DNA from: Melitaea cinxia
Lineage: Eukaryota > Arthropoda > Insecta > Lepidoptera > Nymphalidae
Direction of reading: 5' to 3'
Length of the DNA: 64,000 bases
Assembly: GCF_905220565.1 (NCBI RefSeq)
Contig: NC_059399.1
Coordinates: forward strand, 13,196,501-13,260,500
The notes beneath the pieces are model-generated. The model was not told where the DNA came from and made no database searches. It worked only from the letters and a program-made list of their open reading frames with translations. The position numbers and the translations under genes are program-made. Positions 1 to 10,930 of the stretch are shown piece after piece (positions within the stretch are counted from its first letter, which is position 1; the number at the start of each line of letters is the position of its first letter).

Positions 1-213
1 TCTGTTCCTCCGAAGTTCGTCATCTGATAAATCTTCGTCCATGCTATCATCTGGGAAATCCTTAATTATTGTATGTATACTTCCGTAAAATCGACATCGG
101 TCCATGTTATCAATCTTTCTGTAACGATATTTACACAAAAAGTCAACTAGATTTCTCTGAACTGTATAGTAACTATTATTCGATAATCTAATAAACACTT
201 GTCGAAAGTGCAT
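1..213 (-). CDS. N-terminal part of an unknown acidic protein, cut by the left edge
   Basis: Reading leftwards from the ATG at 213, the frame stays open for 71 codons up to the window edge, so the C-terminus is missing. The protein starts MHFRQVFIRL. Its first 45 residues are rich in Arg, Lys and Tyr, and residues 54-70 become strongly acidic (DFPDDSMDEDLSDDE). No signal peptide or membrane segment is visible. Acidic N-terminal stretches of this kind occur in piggyBac-type transposases and in many nuclear proteins, but nothing diagnostic is present, so no function is assigned. The start could be a few codons off, and a second in-frame Met lies at position 105. Open length at the edge of a very AT-rich region is the main support. 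Confidence 0.35.
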   Translation of the reverse strand, partial: MHFRQVFIRLSNNSYYTVQRNLVDFLCKYRYRKIDNMDRCRFYGSIHTIIKDFPDDSMDEDLSDDELRRNR

Positions 214-1387
214 AATGGTTCAAATAAGGTACAATAGAATAAGAATATTTTTGCATATTGTGACAAATTTGATCCATACCATTAACACTACACAAATATT
301 ACTATGTCTACATAAAACAATAAAACTTACCTTATAAATATTTTTTATATGTTATTCTTTCGTATAATAAATAGTTTTTTGCTATAACACGAAGTTTTAC
401 ATTTATTTTATAATTTTGAAGTTAGAGAACACACGTCGAAGCAGTCACAGCTTGATCGCCAAGTTCAAAGAGTATATAAGTAAAGAGGTGTCACTCCATA
501 GACACGGTCGAGCTCCGGGTTCAAGGTTTTGCTATACTTCAAGTACCAACTTTGTGGTTGAGCTCTATTTTTTTCGTTAAATTGGTAATAATGAAGCATA
601 GTGTTGTTACTGTTATCCTACCGGAAATCGATAATAGTGTGGAAAAAGGTCGATAAATTAGTCGATAAAATTATCGATACTTTTTGAGCACAGGTACTTA
701 ATTTTATAAATTTTATTTAAAATAAAAGGTTTTTTGTATATATATAATGTATATTTAAAACTTCTTGGTATATACTACACTACTACTACATTTCTTGGTA
801 CTACTACACTTAACCAGCGAAAAAAAAATCTACATTTTAAACAAAAATGAAGGTAATTGTTACAATTAAACATTACAAACATAATTATTATTGTGCCCTG
901 ATCACTAGTGTCTCGGTAGACATCACCTATCTATTATGTCATCGGCTTTATAAAATAAATATTACAACAAATTATTTAACCTAATGTTCCTAGTGTAGGC
1001 CGAGAGGAAAAAAAGCCGGACAAAACTCTCGGTAGTCTTTTCAAATTTAAAATTGTTATACAAAAAAGTTACATTATTGAAGGCATGTCGATCACAACAG
1101 CTAACAAACAAATTTTATATTTTCGTAAACATACTGCGATACATCCCACAGCTCTCAGCACATTCTAGGCCTCTTTCTTCAAGTAGGAGAAGGATCGGAG
1201 CTTAATCCACCATTACAAAACAAATTAAATAGTAATTATCAAACAATAACAAACACTTTTACAAAACAAATTAAATAATAACAACTATTAATTATCAAAC
1301 AATAACAAACAAAATGATTTAAAACATAAAAAACATGTTAACAAAACAAATTCTTAATTATTAAGATATTAATTAATATTTAATTAT
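214..1387. other. AT-rich non-coding stretch
   Basis: No convincing ORF is present. A short SINE-2 remnant on the minus strand at about 1140-1218 keeps the motif GGCCTCTTTCTTC and a GGAGCTTAATCCAC match to the copy at 61390-61480. From about 1205 irregular copies of a TTACAAAACAAATTAAA motif lead into the tandem array that follows. Confidence 0.6.
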
Positions 1388-1885
1388 AACATAGATGATT
1401 TACAAACATAACATAAACTTCTTTATAAAACAAATTAAAATCAATAAATATAATATCTTATAACATAGATGATTTACAAGCATAAACTTATTTTACAAAA
1501 CAAATTAAAATCAATAAATATAATATCTTATAACATAGATGATTTACAAGCATAAACTTATTTACAAAACAAATTAAAATAAATAAATATAATATCTTAT
1601 AACATAGATGATTTACAAGCATCATAAACTTATTTATAAAACAAATTAAAATCAATAAATATAATATCTTATAAGATAGATGATTTACAAGCATAAACTT
1701 ATTTACAAAACAAATTAAAATAAATAAATATAATATCTTATGACATAGATGATTTACAAGCATAACATAAACTTATTTATAAAACAAATTAAAATCAATA
1801 AATATAATACAAATCTTATAACATAGATGATTTACAAACATAACATAAACTTCTTTATAAAACAAATTAAAATAAATAAATATAA
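1388..1885. repeat. 70-bp tandem array, about seven copies
   Basis: The motif AACATAGATGATTTAC recurs at about 1388, 1462, 1532, 1601, 1671, 1742 and 1820, giving units of 69-78 bp. Each unit also contains AAAACAAATTAAAAT and TAATATCTTAT. The small open frames here are by-products of the periodicity and are not genes. More divergent copies of the same words flank the array at 1205-1387 and 2216-2720. Confidence 0.85.
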
Positions 1886-1980
1886 ATAAATAAATATCTT
1901 TTTTTTTCTTTTTTCTTTTTCTTTGATATGTATTATTTCTGTTTTTGGTGTACAATAAAGTGTATTATTATTATTATTAT

Positions 1981-2083
1981 TATCTTATAACATACACACA
2001 GTCATATATTCCTATGTTAAGCAACTTAATGCTTGTGTTACAGGTAACAACTGACTGTACATTTTTTGAAATAAATAAACAGA

Positions 2084-2146
<63 letters not shown>

Positions 2147-2215
2147 TGTACACGTAGTACATTCAATCTCAGGCGGGAATCGAACCTGCAACCCGTGGAA
2201 CAGTAAGTAACAATA
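1981..2215 (-). mobile_element. tRNA-derived SINE (SINE-1) with internal TA expansion
   Basis: On the minus strand a tRNA-like head with a box B match (GGTTCGATTCC) is followed by a TA dinucleotide run at about 2090-2143 and then the family tail, which includes AGCAACTTAATGCTTGTG read on the plus strand. The same family recurs at 5035, 16328, 37197, 40845, 51985, 63435 and 63826. Confidence 0.75.
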
Positions 2216-3236
2216 ACAAAAAAGATGATTTAAAAGCATAACAAACATTTACAAAACAAATTAAATAGTTTCTAATAGTAATTGTCAGCCAATAACAAAA
2301 AAGATGATTTTAAAGCATAAAAAAAAATATTAACAAAACAACTTAAATAGTAACAAATAGTAATTATCAAAAATTAACAAACAACATGATTTAACACTTA
2401 ACGTAGCATAGTCACAAAAAAATCAACTCTTAAAAAGTGATACAAATGAAATGATCTCGCAAAACAGTAATTATCAATCAATAACAACCAAGACGATGAA
2501 TTTGACCCATAACATATTCACAAAAATCTAAAATTTTTAAACGTTACATATGTAACGATCCGACATACAGTAAATAACAAACAAACATAACATATATATA
2601 CAGATATTATCTAAGTAAAAACAATTCTGAAAAGCGTTATATAATGATCCTAGGTATACAGATAAAAAACATAATGATTTACAAACATAATAAGAACATA
2701 TTTAGAGTAATCTTCTACATTCTTATTTTTGTATTATTAAATGTTTGTAGTAGGTAATTCCATAAAGTACTACCGATTTTAAAAATTCTTTCACGGGATG
2801 CTACAATTCCATGTACGCCATTTAATGGTATGTGGATAAACGAACAGCGGATTATGGGAGAAAACGAAATAGCGAAAATCGCGTAATCTATGTAGGCGAA
2901 GCCACAGCGGAATTTTTTTTTTTGTTTCTAAGCTAAAATATACACATTTAAAAACTTGGAAAACAAAAAACATTGCAAAGACATTAGATATCAAGAAGAA
3001 CTGCCAATATGTATGTTTTCTACAAACATTGTTTTATAGTACTGACAATATAAATATAAATATAAATATTCAACAAGAATCTTAAAAATTGTTATCTAAG
3101 CTTTGTCTTGATCACATTATTCTAATTGTATATTTTTGTCTTTACATGATTTTCTAATGAATAATAAACAAAGATTATGAATTAATTGATTTGTTTTTTT
3201 CTATAAAATGCTCATTACTTAATTGCAAACTAGTCT
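2216..3236. other. AT-rich, low-complexity sequence
   Basis: The first half holds degenerate copies of the AACAAAAAAGATGATTT and AACAAATTAAATAG words seen in the 1388-1885 array. The rest is AT-rich with no ORF or motif that can be supported. Confidence 0.5.
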
Positions 3237-3717
3237 ACTGCTTTATATTTTTAATGTGTAAGTCCTGAGATATAATAGCTTTGAAATGAATTTGGCTCTT
3301 GTTTACAAAATGACATAAAGGTTTAGAAGGAAAGCACAATGAGCTCGAATCTTTCCACCATTCTTTAAAACTAATATAATTGTTTAAGTCGTCTACTGGT
3401 TTATCAACTTTTAACGAATCTTTACATTACTGACATTTCGTTCTATCTAATAATATTGCAGCTAAATAACCACTAACATATACTACTGGCTGCTCCAAAA
3501 AGTTACATAAATCATTTTCATATAAAAAGAAATCGATTTCATTGGGGAAAGACAAAACAGTATAAACTATCTCATCAACAACTTGAATGTCATCATTATT
3601 ATTTCTATTAGGCATGTCAGTGCGGACCCTGCTAATATCGTTATAAGCTACAAACAATTTATTAGTGTCTTCCTCACAGTTCGCATTTCGACTGCCAAAC
3701 GCTTTAAGCTTAATTTA
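3237..3717 (-). pseudogene. C-terminal remnant of a P-element/THAP9-type transposase
   Basis: Reading from 3717 leftwards, one frame gives about 155 codons with a single internal stop (at 3427-3429). The product contains VVYVSGYLAAILLDRTKC, then the stop, then CKDSL and later YISFKEWW and SLCFPSKPLCHFV. This order (a Y-x-x-G-Y-hydrophobic helix, a Cys pair about three residues apart, then a serine-rich FPSK segment) is the C-terminal pattern of P-superfamily and THAP9 transposases, as I know the family. The catalytic core that should precede it is absent. The fragment overlaps the last exon of the THAP gene in a different frame, so it may be that gene's own C-terminus, displaced by a deletion plus a frameshift. 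The family call is by eye and only moderately firm. Confidence 0.5.
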
Positions 3718-4673
3718 GTTTGAGTCAAATGACTCAGCAGGATCTTCTCACGTTCAGTTAATGTAGAATCTGAAATTAAAAAAAAATCCTGTTATTATAT
3801 ATACATTTTTTTGTTGAAAGTATACAATATTATGTATAATGTGATCTATTCCTTTAATTTCATAAATTTTTTCTTAAATATAATATTATAAAATAATTTA
3901 TTGCTTTTATTATATTAAGATACATTTATTATTTTTATTTCAATATTAAACAACGCTAATATTGATATATTTTATTAGTGATCGTTACAGTTTAATATGT
4001 ATTTAATTTTGCTTTAAATAATAACACAAGTATACGACAAAGGAATGCCCATTGCATGATACAATTGGAATCATTGAATGTAATTATTATTTTTTTCCCT
4101 TTTTCTTCAATTTACTTGAAATATTATAACAATAATATATACGTATTTGATTACTAAGGAAAGAGCTATATCTAAATAAATTATTTTGTCATTCTATTTT
4201 TTAAACTATACTATACTTTAATAGTATTATATCGAATATATATAAATGTATAAAATATAGATAAATGAAACTATGTTAAACATTAATGTTAATGCATATT
4301 TAACAAAACTAAGCAAACTTTTGATTTATAAAATGTAAATTATTGAAGCAGTATAATTAAAAATTGATTTGACTCTCATATGCTTGATATTAGTCAAATG
4401 TGTACCGGGCTATTCATAGGTATAATGAAATAAATAATTTTCCCATAGAAAGAGTGTGTGCTTCTATTAATAACTGGCCTCAACTTTTAAGTGTATTGCA
4501 GCCAATGCAGACCACTTCAGATTAGCTTTATTTTCATAGAATTATATTAATGTATTAAACTAACACACTGTAATAGTAATAAATGTTATGTGCAACAGAA
4601 TAAACGTTTTTTTTTTTTTTTTCTTTATAACAATATTCAGGACATATATATTGGCATTATATATTGGCCTGCA

Positions 4674-4677
<4 letters not shown>

Positions 4678-4720
<43 letters not shown>
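4678..4720. repeat. TA dinucleotide microsatellite
   Basis: About 20 uninterrupted TA units lie in the last visible intron region of the THAP gene. Confidence 0.9.
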
Positions 4721-4722
<2 letters not shown>

Positions 4723-5034
4723 GGATAGATACTAACTACTACTATTTACATAGTCTACCACATAACTACATTAATAACTACCACAACTTAATCCCTTGTA
4801 GTTGAAGTTGTAAATTATGATTTGAAAATAATTTCAATAAAAATAATTTAAAAAGGACTAGGCTACAAAGAACTATACTGAATTACGTTCTTTGCTACAT
4901 TAAAAGATTGTTGAAAATTATACCTCTATTTCTATTAGGTTTTCCCACAATTCTTTCATAGTTGCGAACAGGAACTTTAACATTTTCTACTGATTCATTC
5001 TGGGAAACTGTAATTACATTGATAAAAGTGAACA

Positions 5035-5123
5035 ATAATAAATAAATATCTTTAACACATACACACAGTTGTCTTTTCCTAAGGTAAGCAACTTAACACT
5101 TGTTTTATAGACAACAACCAACA

Positions 5124-5198
<75 letters not shown>

Positions 5199-5325
5199 TA
5201 TAACATAATTATGTATAGTAATACACCCAGACTCAGGCAGGAATCGAACCTACAACCCCCGGAGCAGAAAATAGAACCAGCACAACTGGAATAACAGGCT
5301 ACTCATCTAAATGTATAAAATTCAA
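5035..5325 (-). mobile_element. SINE-1 copy with a long TA run
   Basis: On the plus strand it reads tail first (AAGGTAAGCAACTTAACAC), then about 32 TA units at 5127-5195, then CCCAGACTCAGGCAGGAATC, which is the reversed tRNA-like head. It lies inside an intron of the THAP gene. Confidence 0.75.
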
Positions 5326-5739
5326 TTTTGAGACAAATAAACATTTAAAAAAAAATTTATACATAAAAATGTTTTAGTTGCTTATAATTATCTATGTAGT
5401 AACATATACAGTTAGAGAAATATTTTATATAATAAAGTGAACTTGTGTCATAAAATTAAATGCTAATTAGCTATATGCTTATAGTAGACATGTTACTTGT
5501 TAATGTTTTATGTAATCAAAAATGTGAAATTTTCATTTGTTATTCTTACCTAGTGTTTTTTCAAAAGTAAGTCCTTGTGGTGGCTGCGAAGTAGAGGGCA
5601 AAGGGAGAAAGCTGTATTCAGCATCTGAAAAATAGTAGTACAATATCAAAATATATCTAGTATCTATTACTTGTTAATTTTTTTTTTTACATTTTCCATT
5701 ATTTACTCACACTTAAATTATTTGAATTTTATTTTCTAC

Positions 5740-5998
5740 TAGCTTCTACCCGCAACTTTGTCCACGTGGAATAGTTACTTTGGGCTAGCTGGGGAAGGTC
5801 TTAGAAGGAAAAAATCCGATTTTGAAACATTCTTCATTGGTGGTCCACTCTTATTGGTCTTTGCGTGATAATATATAGCCTATAGCCCTAGCCTTCCTTG
5901 ATAAATGGGCTATCAAATACTGAAAAAAAATTCAAATTGGTCCAGTAAGTCCAGAGATTAGCGCGTTCAAGAAAACAAACTCTTCAGCTTTATAAGAT
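5740..5998 (-). mobile_element. Helitron-like non-autonomous element
   Basis: On the plus strand it begins CTAGCTTCTACCCGC, which is the reversed CTAG end, and runs into the standard lepidopteran words GAGATTAGCGCGTTCAAG and TTCAGCTTTATAAGATT. It matches the family member at 13818. It lies inside an intron of the THAP gene. Confidence 0.55.
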
Positions 5999-7565
5999 TT
6001 GATATGAAATTATTTTTATTTTAAAATTAAAGTTAATGATTACTTATCTTGTTATATAGAAGATGAAAATGATTATTTTCCAAAGGTGTTATTCATAATC
6101 ATTTTATAGAAAAATAAAACTAAAAATCTTATACTGCATTGGATCATTTGTATCATATGTTGTGAATCGTTGCATATATGTGTTAAAAGATATTAAAGAT
6201 TCTCAGAAAGTGTTTTACATATATCTCTAGTTTTATCAACAATATGTATATCAATCAGCCTTAGATATCTGATATCTAAGGGCCAATATTATCTAGGTAA
6301 ATGTATAAATAATAAATTAAATATATGTCAGATGATTTTTTAGAACATTGACTAACAATAATCTATTATATGATATTTATTACAACTGAGATTGTACTGC
6401 CATTATCAGTACAAAATATATTTAAAAATTATCTTTTTCTATACAGTACAATTGTGAACATTTGTATGGCTTTTATATAATCTCATCTTTATTTATTTTT
6501 TAAATTTCCAGTACATACTTAGTAAGACAGAGTTTTTGAAACAAGACATTGTTTTCAAGAAAACTTTTTGTCACTTATTAAAAATGTATAAGACTTGCAA
6601 CAGCAAGTTATTAAAATTATAAGTAAGTTCATTTAATTAACAATAAAAATCTTAAATTTATCCATCAAAAATATATTACATAACCAAACATGAACTAACA
6701 AGATGCTGTACCTCTTAAAAACACTTGTTACTTTTAGCAACATAACATAAATAAATATAATATAATAAAGTAGTTTACTCACTTTTAGATAAAATATTTT
6801 CATTCCATTGCACATTCTCTGAATTTGTTATATCTTGAAAACTAGAAAATAAAAAAGAATTTATCATAAACATCAATTAGCATATTATGAACCAGAAATA
6901 AAGCTAGAAAAATAGCTAAACAAGAACACCAAGAAAAAATAATTGTAATGTAATTTATAATTATCATAAACATATAAAAAAAATTTGCACCTTTCAAGAC
7001 TTGAGATTTTTCTTTTTCTTCACCATATAAAGGAAAATCTACCAAAAGACTAGAAGACATCCAATGGTTGTGGCAAATTTAATGTTGGAATAGCATTTTT
7101 AATTAATCTATTGCCCTTTGTATTAAAATACTTTTTTTCAAAGTGATATCCACACAAATATTTAATTTCATGCAATTTTTTAACGGGTATGTAAGCAGTC
7201 TTCATTCCCAACTGCTTTGACCCAAGAATGACACCTGAGAGTAGAATTTTAATCGTCAATTTAAATTAAAAGTTTAAATTTTACATAGTCTACAACTAGT
7301 TTTCTAGTATACATAAGTATGTATAATATTTTAATGTTACTTTATTACTACAGTTAGCTATTTACTGTTATAAAGATTATAAGTAGAATTTATTTAAATA
7401 TTGTATTGTTCTATTGTTAACACCACAGAGCATAGTAATATTTACACTAACCGATCTGGATCAAGTGGAAACTTCTTCAAAAATACATTGGCTCCAGTCC
7501 AGGGGTCCTCTTTAGACCACAAATAGTACATTTTTGATATCTCACATTACGTTTCACTGTATTTT

Positions 7566-8303
7566 CTAAAGGAATGAAAACAGAAAAATATAGTATAAGT
7601 AATAGAAATATAGGTATAGCTATAAAATACTATTATTTTCTGTTGATATAGATATTAAGAACTTATTTTCAAAAGCAAAATTACTTCGTTCGACCAAAAA
7701 GACCAATGATTCAGGTTCAAATACAAACCCATAGTAAATCCCTAGAAGCGACGAATAATATTCTCACAATAAAGTATTAGGGCTCAGAAAATATATATGC
7801 AGAAAAAACTAAAAATCCAAAATTCCGGGCGTGGTTACTCGGTGGTTGCAATATAATATGGCGGTTAGGAAATAATTGTTCGAGTCAAAATTTGACAATT
7901 ACGACGTTTCCGACGTTTAAATTTTTTCATTTTGACGTACAATTTTGCCAATTTATATAAAAATTCAAGTTTGGTATACAAAGTATAGCAAAAAAAGTGT
8001 CGCCCTACTGGCCAAGTTTAGTTAACGATTTAATTCAAACAATTGCTAGTAGATGGCATTGATTTGTATATTACGAATAGTTAATGTAACCTATTTGACA
8101 AGCTATGCACAAAACGACAGAAAATATCGAATTTTCAAAAATATTACTGAAATTATGGTTTGGTACAAATATGGTACGCAATGCGGTAAAGGGTTAAGGC
8201 AGCCGACCACAGACTACTATTTTTCAAATATAATTTAGTTTTGTGTTTAATTTATAAAATAACAAATTGCATTCTTTCATTTAATTTGTATTTAGTGATA
8301 GAA
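7566..8303. other. Unassigned AT-rich stretch upstream of the THAP exons
   Basis: No ORF, repeat or promoter is supported. If the THAP gene is real, its first exon should lie in this direction (higher coordinates). Confidence 0.4.
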
Positions 8304-9450
8304 TATATCGGCGCTTGAAAGGCAATCCTTACTTACTGACATAAATCCGTAAAATGATTTATATATACCATTCGAATCGCCAGATTTTTCTGCGTCTTTT
8401 CGTCTATATCTCATAGCAGCTCTACGATGAGTTTTGTTGTCGCTTAGATATTACGTAATTTCGGTCAGATCTACATTTTGTGCTTACTAAACAACCAAAA
8501 AAGCTATTATAAGAATATCCAGGAGTTACGACATCTTAACCTCAGAAATTTGAACTTAGTGTGGTTATCATGTATTTAATTTTTTATTTATTTGTATTTG
8601 CGTATTTTCACTTGTTATGAAATTTTCCTTCGAAACCACTTAGTAGATTTTACCTACAGGACTCAATTGTAATTTATGTGGTTTATATATTTTAACTTGT
8701 TAATATATTTTGTGACAGTGTCATTTATACAAGTTAACTTGAAATAAAGTGGAAGTATATTAGAGCTTAGATATTTTTACTTGTATAATATATTTCTTTT
8801 TATCCTCAGTTCCATTCCATAATTGTTATTATAGTAATTGAGGACAGCAATTTTAATAACTATGGCAAAAAAATTTACACTTATCATCACTCCAATTAAT
8901 TTTGGTGTTATTTTACTAAAAATTTGTTTAGTTTACTATATTTATTAGTTAGTTTATTAAAAATTCATAATTCATACGTATGATGTGATTTTTATAACTA
9001 AGATAGAATTTCCATAATCAAAAAAATCATTAATAAATGCTCAGGTAAATTTATTTGATTTATTTTAAACTATCAGATCTTTTTAGATCGATCTTTCTAT
9101 ATCAAAATTCTAAACTAAGTAAGTTTACCTATTTTTGCATGTTACTGCACATATTACAGTAATTATTTAGATAAATTTACCTGTTTATCAAATCAGATAA
9201 ATTTTATCTAACCGACACAAATCGGTGTTTTTAAAAGAGTCAGGTATCTTATTTTAACAACGTGGACAGCTATAAAAAATGACTTCTACGAGTGTAAACA
9301 TCATTTTAATCATATTTATCATAATTATATTATATCATAGTTAGGTAAATTTTTATGATTTTTTTTTTATTTATATTTGTACTTTAAATCGCTCTCCTGT
9401 TAAGTTTACTGAATGTCGCTTAGTAAGGTTTGCCTTTCAAGCATCGATAT
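8304..9450. mobile_element. Inverted-repeat element of about 1.15 kb
   Basis: The left end (8304-8343) and the reverse complement of the right end (9405-9450) share about 40 bp with few mismatches, built around GCTTGAAAGGCAA and CCTTACT. No transposase ORF is visible inside. Target duplications were not clear, so the superfamily is unknown. Confidence 0.5.
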
Positions 9451-9584
9451 TGATATGCAATTATGAATGTTAGTCAGACTGTCATAGTATTTGTAGGTAA
9501 ACAATAAAACAAAATGGCAAAATAAAGAAACTTAATTTCTAAAAAATATTTGTGTATTTTATTAAAAATTAATTTAATACACTA

Positions 9585-9722
9585 ACGCCGAGTTGCACGA
9601 AAAGAAATTAAAATTTAAGTAGTGATTAAACTAATTTAACAGCAAGAATTGTATGAAATTCTTGTAATTAAATTAGTTTAATCTCTACTTAAATTTTAAT
9701 TTTGTTTCGTGCAACTCGGCGT
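9585..9722. mobile_element. Foldback MITE, about 138 bp
   Basis: The two halves are near-perfect inverted copies: ACGCCGAGTTGCACGAAA at the left and its complement at the right end, with the pairing continuing through AATTAAAATTTAAGTAG. There is no coding capacity, and the unit looks like an almost complete hairpin. Confidence 0.8.
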
Positions 9723-9968
9723 AAAACTGAGTGATTTCATTTTTTTCTTTTATTTAGGAACAAACAGTTGTATATAGTGTAAAAAATAAATACACACATA
9801 TATATTTTTATATATACAAATTTTTTAAATATACGTTTCTCTATTTTAATATAACACGTATATACAATAGTAAAAAAAAAACTATGTCTAGAAAAAAAAT
9901 CTGATAATCACTGCACAATCATAGATCAAGTAAAAAAAGGTAGATAACGCACCTAGAACTAGGGCTTG

Positions 9969-10165
9969 GAATACCGTTAAAAATTCGGTAACGTTAATTT
10001 GTCAAGGTCGGCATAACGTTATTTTTGGAGTAACGATACTTTAGATACCGGTATTTTTCACCCATTTTACCGTTATATTTTTTACCGGTAAAAACTCAGT
10101 TAACGTTATTTTTAACGTTACTTATCTATACCGTTACTGTTAATTGCTACTGTTAACGTTATAGG
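9969..10165. repeat. Left subterminal TAACG/TACCGGTA repeat array of the hAT-like element
   Basis: Roughly a dozen short words such as ACCGTTA, TAACGTTA and TACCGGTA occur in about 200 bp, on both strands. Subterminal arrays of this kind bind transposase in known hAT elements; binding here is inferred. Confidence 0.75.
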
Positions 10166-10561
10166 TAACGAAATTATTACGCTCGTACAATGTAAGAAAG
10201 AGACAGATTAGATTTGTAATTTTCTTTATTGGTTTTTGAATTATTACAGAATACGCCGTTTGTTTAGTGTGCACATATGTGATCTATTTTTAAAACAGTG
10301 ATGGAATATGAAATAAGCCGTTCGTTGTGTATTATGTGTAATACTGTATCCATATAGCTTTAGAATTAGTGCAATATAAATTGGAAGTACTTAATTACAA
10401 TTACGTAATTACACATGCATTATTTAGAAGTTAAGTATGAGTAGCTTTCTTAAAAGTCAACACGGACTGTTTTTGTAGACCAATGAAAGAAGAACAATTC
10501 TACCATACCTACATTATTTGTTATTGTTACATGTCAAAGTGTTTAAGCAGTGTTTTCGATA

Positions 10562-10930
10562 AAACTTTTTTTTTACAACTAGGTCGGCAAACTGGCACTA
10601 GTTACGTATGTACTATACTAATCTTCGAATAAGCGTACGGCTCACCCGATGGTGACCCTGTTGGATATATTTATTTGGAAAAAGTATTAAAATATCTTAA
10701 GAAACCATCATACCACTTAATAAGACTTTTAAGATAATAAGTCTTTATAATTCTGTAAAACTGAAAAGATAAAATATTCTCTAAAATTTCAGATTTTCGG
10801 ACTTATACTTTTAAAAGTCTTATTAAGACATGAAGATTTTTTAAGATTTTTTTTCAACAAATATTGAAACCAGGTTAGCGATTTCCGTAGATTACAGCCC
10901 TGCAACACCAGCAGCATCACAAGCGTTTTG
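10562..10930 (+). mobile_element. SINE-3 copy split by a small palindromic insert
   Basis: It starts with a T-run and ACTAGGTCGGCAAACTGG, breaks after GCTCACCCGATGGT at about 10653, and resumes at about 10870 with TTAGCGATTTCCGTAG and GCAACACCAGCAGCATC. The insert (about 10654-10869) has imperfectly inverted ends (TTAATAAGACTTTTAA in both orientations), so it looks like a MITE. Confidence 0.6.

Larger units (their letters stand above)
3648..7565 (-). pseudogene. THAP-domain protein gene (P-element-transposase kind), frame broken in the zinc finger
   Basis: Six exons can be read right to left: 7565-7452, 7234-6992, 6833-6783, 5624-5550, 5007-4924 and 3769-3648. All have AG acceptors and GT donors. 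The last four junctions are all phase 1 and give an uninterrupted frame ending LINCL and a stop. The first two exons encode a THAP (C2CH) DNA-binding domain: KCTICGLKRTPG, then KKFPLDPDRCHSW and CGYHFEKKYF, then a proline-containing exit (AIPTLNLPQP). Three one-base indels break this domain: at the A-run 7479-7483, at 7185-7187 and at 7061-7062. Downstream are a charged linker and a short helical, leucine-rich segment like the coiled coil that follows THAP domains. The initiator exon was not located. Intact splicing argues for a young pseudogene or for sequencing indels. The TE-like C-terminus overlaps it at 3237-3717. Confidence 0.6.

Noticed and set aside
1488..1763. 91-codon periodic open frame on minus
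   Set aside because: It is the translation of the 70-bp tandem array, not a gene.
1388..1885. CRISPR-like array
   Set aside because: The 70-bp units are contiguous, with no unique spacers, in insect DNA.
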